DNA from: CBFDBF01 sp050304615
GTDB taxonomy: Bacteria; Pseudomonadota; Gammaproteobacteria; Chromatiales; Chromatiaceae
DNA: 64,000 nt
Direction: 5' to 3'
Assembly (NCBI GenBank): GCA_050304615.1
Contig: JBNLDW010000009.1
Location: forward strand, 62,001-126,000
Every line of letters begins with the position of its first letter. Within the stretch, counting starts at the first letter, position 1. Position numbers and translations under genes: made by a program. Under the pieces are notes generated by a model. The model did not search any database. It was given only the letters and a program-made list of their open reading frames with translations, and was not told the DNA's origin. Below are positions 42,768 to 53,183 of this stretch, one piece after another.

Positions 42768-45344
42768 ATGAGAATGGACCGTTTAACCAGTAAATTTCAG
42801 ACTGCCCTGGCGGATGCGCAGAGCCTGGCCGTGGGCCGGGATCACCAGTTTATCGAACCAATCCACCTGATGCTCGCACTGCTGAACCAGGAGGGTGGTA
42901 CGGTACGTCCTCTACTGGTAGAGGCCGACACCAACCTGAAGCGGTTACGCTCCAGCCTGGGTGATGCCATGGATAGACTTCCTGCAGTGGAGGGTGCGGC
43001 GGGTGAACAGCATCTATCCAATGAGCTGAGCCGTCTATTGAATCAGACCGACAAGCTGGCGCAGCAGCGCAAGGATAAGTATATCTCCAGTGAGCTGTTT
43101 GTCTTGGCAGCGGTTGATGACAAGGGTGAGCTGGGCGAGTTGCTGCGTGAGGCCGGCGCCGACAAAGAGAGGATGGAGGAGGCCATAGAGAAGCTGCGTA
43201 GTGGCCAAAGCGTGGATGATCCCAATGCCGAAGAGCAGCGTCAGGCACTGGAGAAATACACCATAGACCTCACCGAGCGGGCTGAGCAGGGCAAGATGGA
43301 TCCGGTGATTGGGCGGGATGATGAGATTCGTCGGATCGTCCAGGTATTACAGCGGCGCACCAAGAATAACCCGGTACTGATAGGTGAACCCGGAGTGGGT
43401 AAGACCGCCATAGTTGAGGGTCTGGCGCAGCGCATAGTCAACGGTGAGGTGCCAGATGGCCTGAAGAACAAGCGTTTGCTTAGCCTGGACATGGCCGGCC
43501 TGATCGCTGGGGCCAAGTTTAGGGGAGAGTTTGAAGAGCGTCTCAAGGCGGTGCTGAATGATGTGGCAAAGCAGGAGGGTAATATCATCCTGTTTATCGA
43601 TGAGCTGCACACCATGGTCGGGGCGGGCAAGGCAGAAGGGGCCATGGATGCAGGTAATATGCTTAAACCGGCCCTGGCCAGGGGTGAACTGCACTGTGTG
43701 GGTGCCACTACCCTGGATGAGTATCGCCAATACATAGAGAAGGATGCGGCCCTGGAACGCCGCTTTCAGCAGGTGTTGGTAGGTGAGCCAACAGTAGAAG
43801 ATACCATCGCCATCCTGCGTGGCCTGCAGGAGCGATATGAGGTGCATCATGGGGTGGATATTACCGATCCTGCTATCGTCGCCGCGGCCACGCTCTCTCA
43901 CCGTTATATAAGTGACCGCTTCCTGCCGGACAAGGCTATCGATCTGGTGGACGAGGCGGCCAGCCGTATCCGTATTGAGATCGACTCTATGCCAGAGGTG
44001 ATGGATCGGCTGCACCGGCGTTTGATTCAGCTGAAGATTGAAAGGGAGGCGCTGAAGAAAGAGGACGATGAGGCTTCACGGCGGCGGCTGCAGGATCTGG
44101 AGGCGGAGGTGGCCAGCAGTGAACGTGAATTCTCTGATCTGGAAGAGATCTGGAAGGCGGAGAAGGCTGCGGTGCAGGGTACCACCCATATCAAAGAGGA
44201 GCTGGAGCGGATGCGTACCGAACTGGATGCAGCCCACCGCGCCGGTGACCTTGCCCGGATGTCAGAGCTGCAGTATGGGCGTATTCCAGAGCTGGAGAAG
44301 CAGCTCGATATGGCGGCGCAGGCAGAGATGCAGGATATGCAGTTGCTACGTAGTAGTGTGACCGAAGAGGAGATTGCCCAGGTGGTTTCGGCATGGACCG
44401 GAATCCCGGTATCCAAGATGCTGGAGGGTGAGCGCGACAAGCTGTTACAGATGGAAGATCTGCTGCACCAGCGGGTGATAGGACAAGATGAGGCGGTAAA
44501 GGTAGTGGCTAATGCCGTACGGCGTTCCCGTGCTGGCCTGGCCGAACCCAATCGCCCAAATGGTTCGTTTCTGTTTCTTGGTCCCACAGGTGTAGGTAAG
44601 ACCGAACTGTGCAAGGCGCTGGCAGAATTCCTGTTTGACAGCGAGGAGGCAATGGTTCGGATAGACATGTCAGAGTTTATGGAAAAACACTCGGTAGCAC
44701 GGCTTATCGGGGCCCCTCCCGGCTATGTTGGTTATGAAGAGGGTGGATACCTTACCGAGATAGTACGGCGTAAACCATACTCTGTGATCCTGTTGGATGA
44801 GGTCGAGAAGGCCCATCCTGATGTGTTCAATATACTGCTGCAACTGCTGGATGATGGTCGCCTGACCGATGGTCATGGTCGTACGGTAGATTTCCGAAAC
44901 TGCGTTGTGGTGATGACATCCAACCTTGGCTCTCACAAGATCCAGGAGCTCTCCGGTGAGGAGAACTACGACGCGATGAAGCGCGCCGTAATGGATATTG
45001 TGGGGGAGCATTTTCGCCCTGAATTCATCAATCGTCTGGACGAGGTGGTGGTGTTCCATCCGCTGCAACAGGAGCATATCCGCGCTATTGCTGCGATCCA
45101 GGTAGAGTACCTGCGCCAACGTGTGGTGGAGCAGGGGCTTGATCTGGTGGTATCGGATGAGGCCCTTGATCGACTGGGTGCGGCCGGTTTTGATCCTGTA
45201 TATGGTGCCCGTCCCCTCAAACGCGCCATCCAGCAGCAGCTGGAAAATCCGCTGGCACAAAAGATCCTGGCCGGTAACTTTGTAACAGACAGCACCATTA
45301 AGGTGGATGTTGGCCCGGACGGTCTCGTGTTTACCAAGGGTTGA
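42768..45344 (+). CDS. clpB: ATP-dependent chaperone ClpB
   Basis: ClpB is the hexameric disaggregase that works with DnaK to recover aggregated proteins after heat stress. From the ATG at 42768 the protein has 858 residues. It contains an N-terminal domain, the first AAA domain with GEPGVGKT, the coiled-coil middle domain (about 410-525) and the second AAA domain with GPTGVGKTE. Blocks such as LDEVEKAHPDVFN are canonical. The start at 42768 is chosen over TTG 42753 because GGAG lies 9 bases upstream. A sigma-32-type promoter is just upstream. Confidence 0.98.
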   Translation: MRMDRLTSKFQTALADAQSLAVGRDHQFIEPIHLMLALLNQEGGTVRPLLVEADTNLKRLRSSLGDAMDRLPAVEGAAGEQHLSNELSRLLNQTDKLAQQRKDKYISSELFVLAAVDDKGELGELLREAGADKERMEEAIEKLRSGQSVDDPNAEEQRQALEKYTIDLTERAEQGKMDPVIGRDDEIRRIVQVLQRRTKNNPVLIGEPGVGKTAIVEGLAQRIVNGEVPDGLKNKRLLSLDMAGLIAGAKFRGEFEERLKAVLNDVAKQEGNIILFIDELHTMVGAGKAEGAMDAGNMLKPALARGELHCVGATTLDEYRQYIEKDAALERRFQQVLVGEPTVEDTIAILRGLQERYEVHHGVDITDPAIVAAATLSHRYISDRFLPDKAIDLVDEAASRIRIEIDSMPEVMDRLHRRLIQLKIEREALKKEDDEASRRRLQDLEAEVASSEREFSDLEEIWKAEKAAVQGTTHIKEELERMRTELDAAHRAGDLARMSELQYGRIPELEKQLDMAAQAEMQDMQLLRSSVTEEEIAQVVSAWTGIPVSKMLEGERDKLLQMEDLLHQRVIGQDEAVKVVANAVRRSRAGLAEPNRPNGSFLFLGPTGVGKTELCKALAEFLFDSEEAMVRIDMSEFMEKHSVARLIGAPPGYVGYEEGGYLTEIVRRKPYSVILLDEVEKAHPDVFNILLQLLDDGRLTDGHGRTVDFRNCVVVMTSNLGSHKIQELSGEENYDAMKRAVMDIVGEHFRPEFINRLDEVVVFHPLQQEHIRAIAAIQVEYLRQRVVEQGLDLVVSDEALDRLGAAGFDPVYGARPLKRAIQQQLENPLAQKILAGNFVTDSTIKVDVGPDGLVFTKG

Positions 45345-45450
45345 GCCCTAGACGCTATGGCAATCACCGCAGGCCGGTGAGTAGCGGCAGCATTGCCTTT
45401 ATTTAGGGTGTTTTTTAGGATAGATAGTCCTAAGCCCCAGCAGAGAACGG

Positions 45451-46035
45451 ATGACCCCAATGGCAAATGAGCCAGATAGTTTACGGGCAAGACGTAATGA
45501 ACAGCTCAAAGAGCTGCTGGCGGCCTGCGCCCTGAATGATCGTCAGGCATTTGCACAACTCTATGAGTTGACCTCGGCGAAACTAAACGGCGTCATCCTG
45601 CGTATATTAGGTAGAGAGGCGTGGGCCCAGGATTGCCTGCAGGAGGTCTACATCAAGCTTTGGAACAAGGCGGGTGACTACCGCCCCTATGTGGCACTGC
45701 CTATGACCTGGATGATGACCATAGCGCGCAATCAGGCGCTTGATCTGCTGCGGCGACATAGGCGCGAGCTTTTGTCGGATGAGCCAGTAAAGATGGAGCA
45801 GGAGACCGATATTGAGCTACTCCCAATGGAGAGATTGCAGCGGGATGATGCTGGACGGATGTTGCAGCGGTGTCTCCAGCAGTTGCAGGAGCAGCAGCGG
45901 CAGATTATTGCCTTGGCATACTTTCGCGGCCTGACCCATGATGAGTTGGCGCGACAGACGGGCACGCCATTGGGGACGATCAAGACATGGATACGTCGTG
46001 GACTTGAGCAGTTGCGGGGTTGTTTAGAGTCATGA
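45451..46035 (+). CDS. ECF-type RNA polymerase sigma factor
   Basis: This 194-residue protein has sigma region 2 (about 35-100, with DCLQEVYIKLW and TWMMTIARNQALDLLRR) and region 4 (about 130-190, with ALAYFRGLTHDELARQTGTPLGTIKTWIRRGL). It resembles the SigK/RskA-type ECF group. Its stop overlaps the start of the anti-sigma gene as ATGA. Its target promoters are not known from the sequence. Confidence 0.94.
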   Translation: MTPMANEPDSLRARRNEQLKELLAACALNDRQAFAQLYELTSAKLNGVILRILGREAWAQDCLQEVYIKLWNKAGDYRPYVALPMTWMMTIARNQALDLLRRHRRELLSDEPVKMEQETDIELLPMERLQRDDAGRMLQRCLQQLQEQQRQIIALAYFRGLTHDELARQTGTPLGTIKTWIRRGLEQLRGCLES

Positions 46036-46715
46036 CTACACGACCAAACAGTGAGCAAGAAGCGCCGGATATGGCCGCTGAATATGTTTTGGGCACCATG
46101 TCGGATAGTGAACGTATGGAGTTCGCGAGTCGGCTGCTGGATGATCGCCAACTACAGGCTAAAGTTGCGGCCTGGGAACGGCGTATGAGCCCAATGCTTG
46201 AGGCGGTGGAGCCGGTGCAGCCGCCACCCCAGGTGTGGCGCGATCTGGAGAGGCGGATAGGGTCGCATTCCAATATATTCGGGCTATGGAACAGCCTGGG
46301 TTTTTGGCGCAATCTAGCAGTGGCTGCCTCCACTGTGGTGATCATATTGAGCATGACCTTGACGCAGGAAAGACAGGGCCAGATAGAGATGGATCATATG
46401 CTGGTGGTTATGAATGACCAGTCTCAGGCTGGCTGGATTGTCTCCGCAGACGTTTCTAAAGCCATCCTCAGGGTAAAGGCAGTGGCCCCGACAGAGATGC
46501 CTGCGGGCAAATTTTGTCAACTCTGGATGGAGGGTACTGATGGCAGGCTAATGCCGGTTGGAGTGCTACCGCATAGCGGTTCAGAGAGTATGCCCATACC
46601 AGCAGTGTTGACAGAGGGCAGCAAGTTTCAGGTCAGTATTGAGGAATCCTCCAATGCTCCGATGCAGGGGCCCAGCGATAAGATCGTATTTACAGGTTCC
46701 TTGATCAAGATGTGA
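46032..46715 (+). CDS. RskA-type membrane anti-sigma factor
   Basis: This 227-residue protein has a cytoplasmic N-terminal part (1-85, with AAEYVLGTMSDSERMEF typical of zinc-free anti-sigma domains), one membrane helix (about 97-117) and an RskA-type periplasmic domain. It should hold the ECF sigma factor at the membrane until a signal releases it. The ATG at 46032 overlaps the sigma stop. Confidence 0.92.
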   Translation: MTTRPNSEQEAPDMAAEYVLGTMSDSERMEFASRLLDDRQLQAKVAAWERRMSPMLEAVEPVQPPPQVWRDLERRIGSHSNIFGLWNSLGFWRNLAVAASTVVIILSMTLTQERQGQIEMDHMLVVMNDQSQAGWIVSADVSKAILRVKAVAPTEMPAGKFCQLWMEGTDGRLMPVGVLPHSGSESMPIPAVLTEGSKFQVSIEESSNAPMQGPSDKIVFTGSLIKM

Positions 46716-46746
46716 GTGCTGGTATTGCACCCGGCCTCAGCGACTA

Positions 46747-47400
46747 TCACCTGAGGCTGATAACAGGCCAGTTATTGGACGCCGCATAGGCGGCCAGGAT
46801 ATCGTCTGGATCTACCGCGACCGGGTTGTCCACCCTCTGCAGAAGTGGAATGTCGTTGTGCGAATCACTGTAGAAGCTGCTTCCGACCAGATCGTACCCA
46901 TGCTCATTTAACCACTGGTTCAGGCGGTTCACCTTTCCCTCCTGGTAGCTCGGCTCACCCACTACTGCACCGGTGTAGCGGCCATCCACTATCTCAGGAT
47001 CAGTGGCAATAAGGTGCTCTATTCCAAGGCGCTCGGCAATAGGTGTGGTTACAAAGGCGTTGGTGGCGGTGATGATCATCAGGATATCACCAGCTTTGCG
47101 GTGTCTATCTATCAGCTCAAGGGCGGCAGGCAGAACTATTGGTTCGATCTGCTCGCTGAGAAAGCGCTTCCGCAGCTGCTCCATCTCAAGAGGGTCGTTG
47201 TCTCTGAGGGGCTTGAGAGAAAAACGTAGGAATTCAAATATATCCAGTACTCCCTCTCGGTACTCCCGGTAAAAGCGCTCATTTTCGCGCTCATAATGTT
47301 CCCTGTCGACAATACCATTGGCACAGAGAAACATGCCCCACAGGTAGTCTGAATCGCCTGCTAGCAGGGTGTTATCAAGATCGAAAATGGCCAGTGCCAA
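46747..47400 (-). CDS. HAD-IB family hydrolase (SerB-like)
   Basis: This 217-residue cytoplasmic phosphatase shows HAD motif I as FDLDNTLL (6-13), motif II as IITATNAF (about 113-120), and motif III as YSDSHNDIPLL with two Asp. The family includes phosphoserine phosphatase-like enzymes; the substrate is open. It converges on the anti-sigma gene, and a CCTCAG/CTGAGG hairpin around 46735-46757 lies between the two ends. Confidence 0.9.
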   Translation of the reverse strand: MALAIFDLDNTLLAGDSDYLWGMFLCANGIVDREHYERENERFYREYREGVLDIFEFLRFSLKPLRDNDPLEMEQLRKRFLSEQIEPIVLPAALELIDRHRKAGDILMIITATNAFVTTPIAERLGIEHLIATDPEIVDGRYTGAVVGEPSYQEGKVNRLNQWLNEHGYDLVGSSFYSDSHNDIPLLQRVDNPVAVDPDDILAAYAASNNWPVISLR

Positions 47401-47501
47401 CGGTGTTACCCCCTATAATATAGAGGGGATATGTTACCGCAGATTGGTAAAGGTTGTCCGGTTGTGGAAGAATTGGAGAATAGATTCAGGGAAGGTTAAT
47501 T

Positions 47502-48026
47502 GTGATAGATTCTGATGGTTATAGGCCCAACGTGGGCATCATCTTATGTAATGATCGGCGGCAGCTGTTTTTGGCACGGCGAGTGGGCGGTAATGCCTGG
47601 CAGTTTCCCCAGGGTGGTATTAATGAGTCCGAGACACCGGAACAGGCGATGTTCCGTGAGCTTAAAGAGGAGGTAGGGCTCACTGCAGATCAAGTGGAGA
47701 TTATGGGGAGCACCGAAGAGTGGCTCCGCTATCGTCTGCCTGAGCGCTATATACGGCATAACTCTAAGCCGCTCTGTGTCGGCCAGAAGCAGCGCTGGTT
47801 TCTATTGCGGGTACTATGTGAAGAGAGTAACTTCCGCCTTGACCTGTCACCAAAACCGGAATTTGACCACTGGCGCTGGGTGAAGTACTGGCAGCCGGTA
47901 CGTGAGGTGATATATTTTAAACGTAAGGTGTATTCACGGGCCCTGGAAGAGCTGGCTCCGGTGTTGTTTCCAGATGGTCCACCGGCCCGTACCGGCTCAA
48001 ACTACCTGCGCCGGAACAGGCGTTAG
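47502..48026 (+). CDS. rppH: RNA pyrophosphohydrolase RppH
   Basis: RppH removes pyrophosphate from the 5' end of mRNA and starts decay by RNase E. The 174-residue protein has the Nudix box GGINESETPEQAMFRELKEEVGL (about 38-60) and opens with DGYRPNVGIILCN. It uses a GTG start. ptsP follows on the same strand after 98 bases, as in many gammaproteobacteria. Confidence 0.97.
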   Translation: MIDSDGYRPNVGIILCNDRRQLFLARRVGGNAWQFPQGGINESETPEQAMFRELKEEVGLTADQVEIMGSTEEWLRYRLPERYIRHNSKPLCVGQKQRWFLLRVLCEESNFRLDLSPKPEFDHWRWVKYWQPVREVIYFKRKVYSRALEELAPVLFPDGPPARTGSNYLRRNRR

Positions 48027-48124
48027 CAGCGGTTTAAAAGGCATCATGTGGCGCGATACAGCGTCAAACCAGACATACTTTAAATTCTCTTATCTTAAGT
48101 AGACGGAGCGATATAGCAAGATAG

Positions 48125-50401
48125 ATGCTTGACACCCTGCGCAAGATCATCCAAGAGGTAAATGGGGCGCCCGATCTGGGCAAGGCCCTGGAGATTATTG
48201 TACGGCGAGTAAAACAGACGATTGAGAGCGATGCCTGCTCGGTATATCTAACCGATTTTGAGAATCGGACACACGTACTGCGTGCTACCGATGGCCTGCG
48301 TCAGGAGGCGGTTAATCGAACAGAGCTGCCGATGCATCGTGGTCTAATCGGGTTGGTTTGTGAGCGGGCTGAGCCGGTTAATCTGGACGATGCACCAGCT
48401 CATCCCCGCTACCTCTTTACCGCCGAAACCGATGAGACTTACTACCATGGTTTTTTGGGTGCACCTATTATCCAGAATCGCAAGGTATTGGGTGTGTTGG
48501 TAGTAAGGCAGCGTGAGCCACGCCAGTTTGATGAGAGTGAAGAGAGCTTTCTAGTGACTTTGGCGGCACAACTGGCCGGGGCCATTACCCACGCCCAGGC
48601 CAGCGGTGAGCTGCTTGCCTTGCAGGAGCAGCAGGCCGGGCCGCCACGTTTTCTGCAGGGCCAGGCTGGGGCTAGTGGTGTCGCTATAGGTCAGGCGGTT
48701 GTAGTCTATCCAATGGCCAATCTGGAGGCCGTTCCAGATCGACAGAGCGATGACCCGGAGCGTGAAATTGCTCTATTTAAGAATGCGTTGGCAGCAGTGC
48801 GTGGCGATCTACAACGGCTGGAGCAGAAGTTAGAGGGTGATCTGCCAGCTGAGGATCAGGCACTGTTTCAGGCCTGGATCCTGATGCTGGAGAGTGATTC
48901 CCTGGTCAACCCGATAATAGAGCGTATCCAGGCTGGTACCTGGGCGGCCGGTGCCCTGCGCCAGACTATACAGGAGCACACCAAGGTCTTTGACAACATG
49001 GATGATGCCTATCTACGGGAACGTTCCTCAGATGTGCTGGATCTGGGTCGGCGTATCCTGATGCATCTGCAGCAAGAGGCCCCGATAGTCCAAGATTATC
49101 CAGAGAGGACCATTCTGGTAGGTGATGAGGTTAGTGCGGTGCAACTGGCTGAGGTGCCGATAGAGCGGTTGGCTGGGGTTGTCTCTGCCGCTGGTTCATC
49201 TTCATCTCATGTAGCTATCCTTGCTCGTGCCATGGGCATTCCTACGGTGATGGGTGTAGTTAATATGCCAGTCAGCCGTATGGATCGGCAGGAGCTGATT
49301 ATCGATGGGTATCGTGGACGGGTATATATCTCTCCCACCCCATTGGTGAAATCTGAGTACCGCAGGCTGGCACGTGAAGATCAGGAGCTTTCTGCGGAGC
49401 TGGATGAGTTGCGTGGCCAGCCATCTGAAATGAGTGATGGCACCAAGGTTCCACTCTATCTGAATACCGGACTGGTTTCAGAGATGAGTAGTTTTGGTGC
49501 AGAAGAGGCCGCTGGGGTCGGACTCTACAGGACAGAGTTGCCGTTTATGATACGGGATCGCTTTCCCAGTGAGGCAGCTCAGATTGCCAATTACAGCAAG
49601 CTTATTCGGACCTTCGCCCCGCGTACAGTGACCCTGCGTACCCTGGATGTCGGCGGTGATAAGCCGCTGCCATATTTCCCCATAGAAGAGTCCAATCCAT
49701 TTCTTGGTTGGCGTGGTATCCGTATCTCACTTGACCATCCAGAGATATTTCTTACCCAGGTGCGGGCAATGCTGATGGCTGCCATCGGTTATCACAATCT
49801 ACAGATTTTGCTGCCAATGGTATCAGGTGTGTCTGAGGTTGATGAGTTGAAGTCGTTGATCCAACGCACCCATGATGAGCTGTTGGAGGATGGGCATGAT
49901 GTGAATATGCCGCAGATCGGTGTAATGATAGAGGTGCCGGCAGCAGTCTATCAAGCGGAAGAGTTGGCGCGGCGGGTGGACTTTCTCTCAGTTGGTACCA
50001 ATGATTTGACCCAGTATCTCCTCGCGGTTGATCGCAACAATCCGCGAGTGGCAGGAATCTATGATGATATGCATCCAGCTGTTCTGCGTGCTCTCAATCA
50101 GATTATTGCTGGCGCCAGCGTCTATAGTAGACCAGTCAGTGTCTGTGGCGAACTCGCGGGTAATCCCATGGCTACAGCACTGCTCCTGGGGATGGGGGTG
50201 GATAGCCTCAGTATGAGTGCCAGTAGTCTGCTACGGGTAAAGTGGGTGGTTAGAAGCCTGAGCCGCCGCCGTGCCCGCCAGTTGTTACAAGACGCTCTGC
50301 GTCTGGAGGATGCTGGCTCGGTGCGTCGCCTGATGCAGGGCGCGCTTGAAGACATGGGCCTGGGTAGTCTGGTCCGGTTGGGTAGTAAAAGGCAGGATTA
50401 A
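48125..50401 (+). CDS. ptsP: PtsP, nitrogen-type phosphotransferase enzyme I
   Basis: PtsP takes phosphate from PEP and starts the nitrogen-related PTS chain. The 758-residue protein has an N-terminal GAF domain (about 16-160), an HPr-binding region, the phospho-His loop GSSSSHVAILARAMGIPT (His at about 362), and a C-terminal PEP-binding barrel. The order matches EI-Ntr. No npr or ptsN gene is nearby. It converges with the PilZ-like gene, and the two coding ends overlap by 4 bases. Confidence 0.97.
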   Translation: MLDTLRKIIQEVNGAPDLGKALEIIVRRVKQTIESDACSVYLTDFENRTHVLRATDGLRQEAVNRTELPMHRGLIGLVCERAEPVNLDDAPAHPRYLFTAETDETYYHGFLGAPIIQNRKVLGVLVVRQREPRQFDESEESFLVTLAAQLAGAITHAQASGELLALQEQQAGPPRFLQGQAGASGVAIGQAVVVYPMANLEAVPDRQSDDPEREIALFKNALAAVRGDLQRLEQKLEGDLPAEDQALFQAWILMLESDSLVNPIIERIQAGTWAAGALRQTIQEHTKVFDNMDDAYLRERSSDVLDLGRRILMHLQQEAPIVQDYPERTILVGDEVSAVQLAEVPIERLAGVVSAAGSSSSHVAILARAMGIPTVMGVVNMPVSRMDRQELIIDGYRGRVYISPTPLVKSEYRRLAREDQELSAELDELRGQPSEMSDGTKVPLYLNTGLVSEMSSFGAEEAAGVGLYRTELPFMIRDRFPSEAAQIANYSKLIRTFAPRTVTLRTLDVGGDKPLPYFPIEESNPFLGWRGIRISLDHPEIFLTQVRAMLMAAIGYHNLQILLPMVSGVSEVDELKSLIQRTHDELLEDGHDVNMPQIGVMIEVPAAVYQAEELARRVDFLSVGTNDLTQYLLAVDRNNPRVAGIYDDMHPAVLRALNQIIAGASVYSRPVSVCGELAGNPMATALLLGMGVDSLSMSASSLLRVKWVVRSLSRRRARQLLQDALRLEDAGSVRRLMQGALEDMGLGSLVRLGSKRQD

Positions 50402-50736
50402 TTTCCACTAAGATCGAATTGCCGGCCTATGAATTCGGCATCATCATCGCTGATATCAATAATCTGAAATCCCGTCCAAAACATGTTGTCATCGGCTGCT
50501 GAATCTGACCAGAGGCTTTCTGCGCCGCATTCTATTGCCTGAATTCCATCTACCTGCTGCGCAAGATTTAATAGTAGCTGGTACACTTTGGTAGGTTCGA
50601 TCAGTTTATTACCGATTAACATGAAACCATTTGTACTGATATTTGCCAGGATGCCTAACGGCTCAAGGGTATTGCTGTCTATGACCTGGACTGGTTCAGC
50701 TACATTCTTTCTGCTGCAACATCTTTTTTCTTGCAT
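50398..50736 (-). CDS. Small PilZ-like protein
   Basis: This 112-residue protein looks like a free-standing PilZ domain. It has SRKNVAEPVQV near the start and ILANISTNGFML about 20 residues later, where PilZ proteins carry RxxxR and (D/N)xSxxG. The Arg pair is incomplete, so cyclic di-GMP binding is uncertain. The gene lies 13 bases downstream of the DUF1631 gene on the same strand, so they are probably cotranscribed. Confidence 0.75.
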   Translation of the reverse strand: MQEKRCCSRKNVAEPVQVIDSNTLEPLGILANISTNGFMLIGNKLIEPTKVYQLLLNLAQQVDGIQAIECGAESLWSDSAADDNMFWTGFQIIDISDDDAEFIGRQFDLSGN

Positions 50737-50749
50737 GGCTCTATCCGTT

Positions 50750-52999
50750 TTAGGTTGATGTGGTTTTTTTGCCGAATGTTTTAGAAAGCGTATTGCGAAT
50801 GGCCTTTAGGGCTCGATCAACGAATGGTGCTGTGGCTTGGGTGATAATCTGCACCTTGTTGTTGTGCATCAGGCTGGCAAGTTCATCTATATGAATTACT
50901 ATGGCCTTGGTTCCGTAGTGGTCCACGAACATGAATTTGCCGGTTAACCGGCTGAACCAGGATAGCTTTAGCTCTCGTGCGCCCATACCGGTATCCTTGA
51001 ATAGAAACCATGTGTCGAAGCTGGTGGTCTTGAGCTGCGCAACAATCTTCTCCTCTTGCTTGGATAGTGATGGTATCTCCATCTTCTTGCGTACAGGTTT
51101 ATGCGGCTTCTTCTTGGGCGGTTCGGTTTCTGTTGGCATATTTATGATGCCAGTTGCAAGGTAGTCAGAGAGGAGCCCAAACATAGCATCGTTATAGGCA
51201 AAGAACGGTTCTCCAAATGGAGTCAGGCTCTTTATGATTTGCCGTTTTAATCCAGGTAGTTTTATCCGCAGTTCTTCTTTAACTTCTATATTGTGATTTG
51301 CCTCTGCTGCCCATGCCAAAGCATCCGCTACCTCCAAGGACTCTCGCCAGGTACTACTCTGCTCTGCTTCGTGGTCGCGCAGCAGAATTAGGGTCATTCT
51401 ATCCAGCCATGAATGGTGCAGGAAAAGGTCAATCTCATCTGGCAGATGGCGTTGGCCAATCTGGCTTTGGAGTGCCTCCGTTGCCTGTGTGCGAGCATGC
51501 GTAAGTCGTTCTTTTCCTTTCTCGGCCTCTTTCGCCCTGGCTTCAATAACCCTGACCTTTTTCTCGAACTGCTTAATCTCTTGCCCTAATTCTGCAAATA
51601 CCTCATGAAAGATGTTTATGTCATCATGAAACTCATGCAGTATTCTCTCGATATATTTTTCTAGTGAGAAGTATATGCCAGCATCCAGCCTTTCCTCATC
51701 TACCCATTTGCGACCACTTTTTGCCATGGAGTTTAGTAGTCGACGGGCTATATGCTTGCTGTCTATCAGAAAATTCCGGTCTAGCAGCGCAACCTTGAGA
51801 TATGGAGTATGCAGATGGCTGAGCAATACCTTGACGATATTTGGCAGTTCCTCATCGCCAAGGGCGTACTGAAACATCATCCCAACCACATCGATAATAT
51901 TCATATCGGCCGTAGGGATCTTGTCTTTGTCCATAGCTGCGAGTAGCTGCTCACGCTCCTGCAGCAGGGTATCGCCTCTCTGCTTCAGTAATTCTTCATC
52001 AAATTTGATGTCAGGCAGCTGCTGGTTCGCATCGGTTGTCATGCGAGAGAAAGTCGTATAGCCATGTTGCTGAATGCTGCCTACATTGTCCACCAACGCC
52101 ATAGTAGTTGCCATATTCTCTCGGCTCATCCCGGGATGTGGATGATACCCAGGATCCATGCTGCGGCGTGTTCCCAGGAGTTTGCATATGGAGTTAAATA
52201 CCTCTCTACCTGTAGCCTCACTCTGTTCTTGTGTGTCATCAAGGGGTGAGGCATTGTCCACATTTGCATCGCCAGCTGATTGCTGCGACTCGTTTTGTCG
52301 TGTTTTATTTGATTCGTTCTTTTTTGCTATTGGTTTAAGGTTGGGGAAGAGTCCAGCAGCGGACAATAAACCGTTTATTTCATGATATATAGTCTCGACA
52401 TTTTTAGCGACGTGGTTGTCGAGAAGGGCAAACAGTATGATTCTGATGTCAGCATCGACCGGTATATGTTTGATTGCTTGCTGAAATGATTTGACTACAT
52501 GATGTGGGCCAGAGGGAATATTGTGTTCTTTTAGCTGTTCACCCTCGTGCAACAGGGAGAGGCGCTGTCCCATGGCATAGAGCTCTTGAAAGCAGTGATT
52601 TCTGATGCGGGAGATTATTTTTTCAACGGCAACATTTTCATCCATCTCCTTCTGCTCAATCAGTTCTAGTTGATCGGCTTTGCCGGTGTTTATTATTGTT
52701 GTATCAAACAGATTCTGCCCATCTATAAATTGCTCAAAGCCAATATTGAGAAGTTCAGCGAAACTCTCTTCTACCTTCTCGCGACTACCTTTTATCAGAT
52801 TGATGGCCTCCAGAAAGTGGGTGTAGAACTTGTTTGATTCGGCCTCATCTGCAAAGTCCAGTAGTGCAGTCTCGCTGTTCTCAAGTAGCCTGGTAACGCT
52901 GGAGGAAAAATAGTCCACAGCCATTTTCTGGCATTCACGCAGAACCTCACGGTGCTGCGTGATCAGATCTTTATGTGAGGGTGTGAAACGCCTCTCCAT
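50750..52999 (-). CDS. DUF1631 family protein
   Basis: This large cytoplasmic protein of 749 residues matches DUF1631. It is mostly helical, with the family block LLNSMAKSGRKW in the middle and a C-terminal beta-rich segment (about 650-725) that recalls a PilZ-like fold. Function is unknown; the family is common in gammaproteobacteria and often sits near cyclic di-GMP genes. A ribosome site (AGAGAGG) precedes the ATG. It pairs with the PilZ-like gene downstream. Confidence 0.87.
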   Translation of the reverse strand: MERRFTPSHKDLITQHREVLRECQKMAVDYFSSSVTRLLENSETALLDFADEAESNKFYTHFLEAINLIKGSREKVEESFAELLNIGFEQFIDGQNLFDTTIINTGKADQLELIEQKEMDENVAVEKIISRIRNHCFQELYAMGQRLSLLHEGEQLKEHNIPSGPHHVVKSFQQAIKHIPVDADIRIILFALLDNHVAKNVETIYHEINGLLSAAGLFPNLKPIAKKNESNKTRQNESQQSAGDANVDNASPLDDTQEQSEATGREVFNSICKLLGTRRSMDPGYHPHPGMSRENMATTMALVDNVGSIQQHGYTTFSRMTTDANQQLPDIKFDEELLKQRGDTLLQEREQLLAAMDKDKIPTADMNIIDVVGMMFQYALGDEELPNIVKVLLSHLHTPYLKVALLDRNFLIDSKHIARRLLNSMAKSGRKWVDEERLDAGIYFSLEKYIERILHEFHDDINIFHEVFAELGQEIKQFEKKVRVIEARAKEAEKGKERLTHARTQATEALQSQIGQRHLPDEIDLFLHHSWLDRMTLILLRDHEAEQSSTWRESLEVADALAWAAEANHNIEVKEELRIKLPGLKRQIIKSLTPFGEPFFAYNDAMFGLLSDYLATGIINMPTETEPPKKKPHKPVRKKMEIPSLSKQEEKIVAQLKTTSFDTWFLFKDTGMGARELKLSWFSRLTGKFMFVDHYGTKAIVIHIDELASLMHNNKVQIITQATAPFVDRALKAIRNTLSKTFGKKTTST

Positions 53000-53183
53000 G
53001 GGACCTCTCTTGTGGATGTAATATAAATATATCTATCTGGTTTATATTAGCATAAGTATGAAAAAGCAAGGCGAACTAATAATATCTCTCCACTCCCACA
53101 GAGAGCTGTTTTGCTTTGTGTTGTCATATAGGTTAGATTGAGAATTAGTTTGTTAATTTCATAATCAAATATATGGGGGCATC

